Assembly (NCBI GenBank): GCA_029059365.1
Contig: JAIDVZ010000084.1
Location: 1 to 9,890, forward strand
Direction: 5' to 3'
DNA: 9,890 nucleotides
Origin: Opitutales bacterium
Lineage (GTDB): Bacteria; Verrucomicrobiota; Verrucomicrobiia; Opitutales; JAIRKQ01
This document shows positions 6,452 through 9,890 of this stretch, piece by piece. Under the pieces are notes generated by a model, which made no database searches, had not been told where the DNA came from, and saw only the letters and a list, made by a program, of their open reading frames with translations. A program made the translations under genes and the position numbers. Position 1 is the first letter of the stretch, and every line of letters starts with the position of its first letter.

Positions 6452-7679
6452 TCACCTCCTGGTATTGAGTGCCCTTTTGCAAAAAAATATCATTTTCTAT
6501 TGGCATCGGCAGATTGAAGCGCTCCCGGACATCTGATAATGCAATTGGAACACCAAGCTCATATAAGCTGCGATATAGTGCAATTTCATCATTGACGTTT
6601 TTCCTGATATTCGGGATCAACCTCACATAAGCTTTAACTGCAACATTCCCAAAAAGATGATTAATCACGAATCGATCGACCTGCACATTGAGCGTTTCGG
6701 AAATCATCGCAGCATCATCTGCCTCCAAAATAGCGGTCTCATCTGACTGTACAGATGCACCTACCCCATTAGCACGTGATAAAGTCGCAAGGTCTGAACC
6801 ACGCCATAATGCCGCGATCGCACGATCCATACGATCAATCAATGCTGGATATGGTAACTCCCCTTTTGCTGATAAATCGATTGCTTCGATATCTGTTCCA
6901 CGGGACATCAACGCATGAAACTCTGCACCAAAATCCTCCACCGCTTCACGGGCACATTCCCATTGAGCGGAATTTGGTGGTGCATCAGTAACCCCCTTAA
7001 CGCCTGGCATACCATTCCGTTCACAGTAAACCAGCCAATCACGCAAAGGTAAGTGCTTAAATAGGTAAGCAATCGAACATGCCTCCATCAAACCATCCCC
7101 AACCGTGACTAACCAAGCACCAGGCTCAAGCTCGATACCCTCAGTAGATCCTTCGTTTAAAAGAAAACGCAACTTGCCATCACGATTTTCAAAAAACCAT
7201 AATGGAACAAATCTGAAATTCGCAGTTACCTGGAATGCATCAGAACCAGCTTCATCAACACGTGGATCAAAAATAATTTCATGAACTGCATATTTCTTCC
7301 CAATCGCGTCCATCATTTGACGGATGAGTAAACTGAACCCGCCCTTCTCATTTGCATCACAAGCATTTGTTGCAGTTAAATTGTTATAAAAATATGTCAG
7401 TGACTCTTGCTGTTTTTTTGCTTCATCAGAATCATCAACTGTAAGCACTTCCCAATTTAAACGAGAAATTGATTTTTTGCGCTTGGTAGCCACACCGAAA
7501 ATCACATCATCGCGATGCTCGATCGCTTCCCAAGTAAGTGCAGCCGATTTTAAGTACCCCGAGTGAAATCCATCTAACATACTGGATAACGTATCTGGAG
7601 TTAAGGTTTTTATTGGGTTGAATCGCGCACGCATGGAGTGCTTGACCCTAATTTCTGAAACTTGTGAAACTGTTTTCAT
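6444..7679 (-). CDS. Portal protein (DUF935, Mu gp29-like)
   Basis: This 411-aa protein is predicted to form the dodecameric DNA channel at one head vertex, where it docks the terminase and later the neck proteins. It fits the DUF935 family: the N-terminal 'ARFNPIKTLTPDTLSSMLDGFHSGYLKSAALTWEAIEHRDDVIFGV' region with RKKSISRLNWEV, a middle part with FRFVPLWFFENRDGKLRFL and WLVYCERNGMPGVKG, and the C-terminal 'LNVQVDRFVINHLFG' followed by a PNIRKNVND helix and GVPIALSDVRERFNLPMP. It is shorter than Mu gp29 (about 500 aa) but has both conserved ends, so I read it as a compact member, not a truncation. The ATG overlaps the terminase stop (ATGA) without its own Shine-Dalgarno, implying translational coupling. 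The next gene is the protease; no Mu F-like gene separates them. Confidence 0.88.
   Translation of the reverse strand: MKTVSQVSEIRVKHSMRARFNPIKTLTPDTLSSMLDGFHSGYLKSAALTWEAIEHRDDVIFGVATKRKKSISRLNWEVLTVDDSDEAKKQQESLTYFYNNLTATNACDANEKGGFSLLIRQMMDAIGKKYAVHEIIFDPRVDEAGSDAFQVTANFRFVPLWFFENRDGKLRFLLNEGSTEGIELEPGAWLVTVGDGLMEACSIAYLFKHLPLRDWLVYCERNGMPGVKGVTDAPPNSAQWECAREAVEDFGAEFHALMSRGTDIEAIDLSAKGELPYPALIDRMDRAIAALWRGSDLATLSRANGVGASVQSDETAILEADDAAMISETLNVQVDRFVINHLFGNVAVKAYVRLIPNIRKNVNDEIALYRSLYELGVPIALSDVRERFNLPMPIENDIFLQKGTQYQEVNE
6451..6461 (-). promoter_or_regulatory. Strong Shine-Dalgarno of the protease gene, ambiguous start
   Basis: AGGAGGTGA sits inside the last codons of the portal gene. 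It is only three bases before the first ATG (6451) and about twelve before a second in-frame ATG (6442). Spacing is short for one and long for the other, so either or both may be used; the proteins would differ by three residues. Confidence 0.6.
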
Positions 7680-9079
7680 ATGTTAAAATATCGAACTTTT
7701 CTTGTATTTTGGCCACGCTCTATGGACTCAAAAAATTGCAACCCATTACTGTCGTACGCACCTGAACAGGCATGCACAGCAAGCGCAAGTGCCCAAAACC
7801 TGTCTGCGTGCCCATTTCGTGTACGGTCCGCAGAAAAACGAATATTGCCCGCAAATGTTGTTTCACGCTTGATCGCGCGTAAATCAGCACGTACAAAATC
7901 ATCATTCGGAATCCTGATTCCTCCATTTTCAAACACAGCACGGGTAGAATATGCTAATTGTTCCTTACATCCATTCGTGAATGTTACCCCCTCGACAATA
8001 TATCGTCCAAAGCTTTCACATGCTCGCTCATAAAATTGCCGCCCAATACCAGTACAATCTATGCAGATTCTACATAACGCGGGGATCTTTTTGAACATTT
8101 GTAGAACTTGTTCTTGTCGTGAAAACGTCTCATTTTTTAGACAAATAATGGATCGGGTATAAAGCATATCCTGCTTCTTTTCTAATAACCACATGACCGT
8201 CAAATCATGATCCCGTCCAATATCGACCCCAATGTAACAATCCCCAGTTAATTCACAAAATTTATTCGGTAAACACTCCCAATCATCTTCGGCAGAATAT
8301 TCACAAGGTGTTATCAAATCATATGACAAAAAGGCTGAATGATCGTCACTCGGACAACACATATATTCCTGCAAAAAAGACTCTTCATCTGGGCACTCTG
8401 ATCGAATATAATCGAAATAATCCGACTTGCTCATTGTTTTTCGTGGATCGTCATCCGATAGCTTGGATTGCAACCGCTCTAAAAAACCTTGCTCTAGAAC
8501 ATCTTCCAGCGTCACTCGATGATAAGAAAAATGTTTAGGATTTCCGTTTTCTCTAATTTCCGTTATCAACTGGTTGAAGAAATTGTTAGACCCTCTATGT
8601 GTAGATAAAATTTCCAGCTGTCCTCCCCATGTGATCCCCGGTAATGATGTTACAAACAGCTGCTTCGGGTCTGTATGCAATGCAAATTCATCCAGTACCC
8701 TCGTTCCTCGCTTACCAGCCTGCGCATCCGGGCTAGAAGATAACGAATTTATCGATGATCCATTGGCAAATGTCAGTGAAAATGAAGAGGTACGTCCACT
8801 ATGATCAATCAAATCGACACCGTATATATCCGCAATCCTCTGAAAGAGAGTTATAAAATTCTTACAGTCATTAACGAATAATTTTGCCTGTAACTCGTCT
8901 CTTGAAGATACCCAAGAATCTTGTCTGCTCACACGGGAAACATGCATACTCACTAATCGATAGGAAGTAGCCATAGTCATGCCGATCTGCCGAGATTTTT
9001 CTAAAATCTTAAGCCTAGAATTATCTAGTATCCACCTCTTCTGGTACGGTAGAAAAAATGTCTGTTTTTCTCCCTTCAT
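7676..9079 (-). CDS. terL: Terminase large subunit (packaging ATPase and nuclease)
   Basis: This 467-aa motor protein cuts concatemeric or integrated phage DNA and pumps it through the portal using ATP. An adenine-binding-type segment (FFLPYQKRWILD, 8-19) precedes the Walker A-like EKSRQIGMT (27-35). Walker B is RVLDEFAL (127-134) with D130 and E131. A coupling-type motif LEILSTHRG lies at 155-163. The segment QEYMCCPSDDHSAFLSYDLI (237-256) is typical of the linker region in this family. The RNase H-like nuclease follows, with acidic residues D286 (YIGVDIG), D341 (ICIDCTGIG) and D426 (HADRFWALALA). All expected catalytic acids are present, so the enzyme looks intact. Cysteines are unusually frequent from 240 to 372. 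The start overlaps the small-terminase stop (ATGA) and the end overlaps the portal start, so this is the middle of a coupled packaging cassette. Confidence 0.95.
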   Translation of the reverse strand: MKGEKQTFFLPYQKRWILDNSRLKILEKSRQIGMTMATSYRLVSMHVSRVSRQDSWVSSRDELQAKLFVNDCKNFITLFQRIADIYGVDLIDHSGRTSSFSLTFANGSSINSLSSSPDAQAGKRGTRVLDEFALHTDPKQLFVTSLPGITWGGQLEILSTHRGSNNFFNQLITEIRENGNPKHFSYHRVTLEDVLEQGFLERLQSKLSDDDPRKTMSKSDYFDYIRSECPDEESFLQEYMCCPSDDHSAFLSYDLITPCEYSAEDDWECLPNKFCELTGDCYIGVDIGRDHDLTVMWLLEKKQDMLYTRSIICLKNETFSRQEQVLQMFKKIPALCRICIDCTGIGRQFYERACESFGRYIVEGVTFTNGCKEQLAYSTRAVFENGGIRIPNDDFVRADLRAIKRETTFAGNIRFSADRTRNGHADRFWALALAVHACSGAYDSNGLQFFESIERGQNTRKVRYFNI

Positions 9080-9384
9080 AATAGTCTTAGTTGTTCCTCG
9101 GCATGTTTAATAATTTCTTCTGGAGAGAGCGCGTTATATGGATCATTCTTACCTTGCTTCACGCTATTCGAGGTCGCAGATAATTTTTGTATAACCCCAG
9201 TAATCGTGCTTAAGTCGGCTAGGGAAATATTCTCGTCATTGCATAGCGTATCAAACAGATGTTCCCAAGCAAGTGCAACAGAGGCCATTGTAGCCTCCTC
9301 TATTGAGGACCAAACAGTTAATATTTCTGATGCACGCTTGCTGGAAAGCTTAATACGTTCAAGATGTTCCTGAAATTTAATCAT
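9076..9384 (-). CDS. Putative terminase small subunit (Mu gp27/DUF3486-like)
   Basis: With the start I prefer this is a 102-aa all-helical protein. It probably binds phage DNA and loads the large terminase encoded immediately downstream. Evidence is mainly position and composition: helices with IKFQEHLERIKLSSKRASEI, then a tryptophan-containing helix (ALAWEHLFDTLC), LADLSTITGVIQKLSATSNSVKQ, and a C-terminal LSPEEIIKHAEEQLRLL that recalls the end of DUF3486-type small terminases. No helix-turn-helix motif is certain. The reading frame can be extended four codons to a TTG at 9396, but those codons (GGA GGT) are the Shine-Dalgarno itself, and the ATG at 9384 has GGGAGG four bases upstream. The start shares one base with the upstream stop (TGATG). 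It could instead be a small structural helper. Confidence 0.5.
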   Translation of the reverse strand: MIKFQEHLERIKLSSKRASEILTVWSSIEEATMASVALAWEHLFDTLCNDENISLADLSTITGVIQKLSATSNSVKQGKNDPYNALSPEEIIKHAEEQLRLL

Positions 9385-9656
9385 CACACCTCCCAATCAA
9401 TCACCGGATTTTGAGTTGAAGCTAACTTAAAACGTATCCCACTTTCAGCATCGACCAACTTCAACAATTCATGATTGATGTACATGTCATCCAAAATAGT
9501 TAACAATTCACCTCGTGGATAATTACCAAATTTACACTGTACCCCCTTCAAAATCGTATCAAAATTTAAACTCGCAGGTTCTGAAACCAACAGTTGGTCA
9601 ATAACGATATTTTTTATCGTATTTTCTGAGATTATATGTTTTTGCCTACTCGACAT
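9384..9656 (-). CDS. Hypothetical small protein, possible winged-helix fold
   Basis: I do not recognise this 90-aa protein. It is the first gene of the late operon, ahead of the small and large terminase genes. The pattern of an N-terminal helix (ENTIKNIVIDQLLV), a second segment ASLNFDTILKGVQCKFG, a helix RGELLTILDDMYINHELL and then a turn with VDAESGIRFKLAS resembles a winged-helix domain with a C-terminal beta wing. DNA binding, perhaps at the packaging site or as a regulator, is therefore a guess from shape and position. There is no signal peptide or membrane segment. The ATG lies in a very AT-rich leader without Shine-Dalgarno; the next internal Met is at residue 58, so the start is likely right. 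It overlaps the next gene by one base. Confidence 0.55.
   Translation of the reverse strand: MSSRQKHIISENTIKNIVIDQLLVSEPASLNFDTILKGVQCKFGNYPRGELLTILDDMYINHELLKLVDAESGIRFKLASTQNPVIDWEV
9385..9394 (-). promoter_or_regulatory. Shine-Dalgarno deciding the small-terminase start
   Basis: GGGAGGTGTG lies immediately before ATG at 9384, with GGAGG four bases from the codon. It argues against the longer reading that begins at TTG 9396, because that start would lie within or above this site and has no ribosome site of its own. Confidence 0.75.
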
Positions 9657-9677
9657 AAAAATTTTATTTACATCGAT

Positions 9678-9720
9678 ATTATAGTAAAATTTTTACATTC
9701 CCAAAGCCAACCGTTGGCGT
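9678..9720 (-). promoter_or_regulatory. Candidate late promoter with two palindromic sites
   Basis: Upstream of the first gene a perfect -10 hexamer TATAAT (9683-9678) lies 21 bases before the ATG, placing a start of transcription near 9671. No good -35 hexamer is present at 16-18 bases; only CTTTGG or TTTGGG occur. Two perfect 13-bp odd palindromes flank that place: GTAAAATTTTTAC (9684-9696) abutting the -10, and GCCAACCGTTGGC (9706-9718) centred near -41. A good -10 with a poor -35 and a dyad at about -41 is what an activator-dependent promoter looks like, for example Mu late promoters driven by protein C. Activation is inference; repressor binding is equally possible. Confidence 0.5.
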
Positions 9721-9801
9721 CATTTGATCAATTGGAATAATTTGATAGGTTTGCCCAAGTTTTACATAGAAGGAAAAACGGAATTGATATTTTTACAAAC
9801 A

Positions 9802-9842
9802 AACGTCAAAGCCTAGGGATTACCAAAAAAAGTATTGACGTT
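9802..9842 (-). terminator. Inverted repeat upstream of the late operon, possible terminator
   Basis: Perfect eight-base arms AACGTCAA (9842-9835) and TTGACGTT (9809-9802) are separated by 25 bases. On the minus strand the second arm is followed by a U-rich stretch (TGTTTGTAAAA), so it may end transcription arriving from the right before the late promoter. The long loop and AT-rich stem make it weak, and a regulator site is an alternative. The rest of 9721-9890 shows no supportable gene. Confidence 0.3.
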
Positions 9843-9890
9843 CAATTTCTACACCCCACCTTTTTTCTCGTAATTTTCACAAGTTGAAAG

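Noticed and set aside
9668..9673. Start-stop mini-ORF (ATG TAA) just before the first gene
   Set aside because: The predicted transcription start falls at or after this ATG, and such hexamers are common by chance in AT-rich leaders.
9849..9890. C-terminal end of an upstream minus-strand gene at the right edge
   Set aside because: One frame stays open for 13 codons before TAG at 9851-9849, but a second frame is open too and the stretch is too short to judge.

Overview
This window is a tightly packed run of tailed-phage (Caudoviricetes) structural genes, almost certainly from a prophage or phage genome. All twelve genes I can support lie on the minus strand and read from about 9656 down to 101. 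GC content is about 40% (estimated by eye from a few lines). Several genes have good Shine-Dalgarno sites (AGGAGGT, AAGGAG, GGGAGG), which fits a bacterial host that uses SD-led initiation. No host gene, integrase, attachment site or tRNA is present, so the host cannot be named. The head genes follow the Mu-like order. The fibre N-terminus and the small tail gene remind me of prophages in the Verrucomicrobia/Lentisphaerae group, but that is a weak impression.

Layout in transcription order: (1) 9890-9657 is non-coding. It holds an inverted repeat that may terminate upstream transcription and a promoter-like region with a perfect TATAAT and two odd palindromes 22 bp apart. (2) 9656-7676 is the packaging module: a 90-aa unknown protein, a small-terminase-like protein and the large terminase. 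(3) 7679-4120 is the head module: DUF935-type portal, Mu gpI-type protease/scaffold, DUF2190-type capsid cement protein and major capsid protein. (4) 4119-4002 is the only sizeable internal gap and contains a potential RNA fold on the transcribed strand. (5) 4001-2697 is the connector/neck module: a DUF1320 (Mu gp36-like) protein, a probable Mu gp37-like tail-completion protein and a 132-aa probable tail protein. (6) 2695-101 is the host-recognition module: a 736-aa repeat-containing fibre and a tail-fibre-assembly/tail-chaperone protein, followed by a hairpin.

Most junctions overlap by 1-4 bases or are separated by 1 base, so one polycistronic late mRNA with translational coupling is the simplest reading. 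Its products would package DNA (terminase and portal), build and mature the head (protease/scaffold, capsid, cement), close the neck, and assemble an adhesin fibre. No Mu F-like minor head gene lies between portal and protease. No tape measure, sheath or baseplate gene appears before the fibre; those must lie left of the window or belong to an unfamiliar layout. I see no clearly new biological system. The most interesting non-coding signals are the structured intergenic element after the capsid gene and the palindromic late-promoter candidate.
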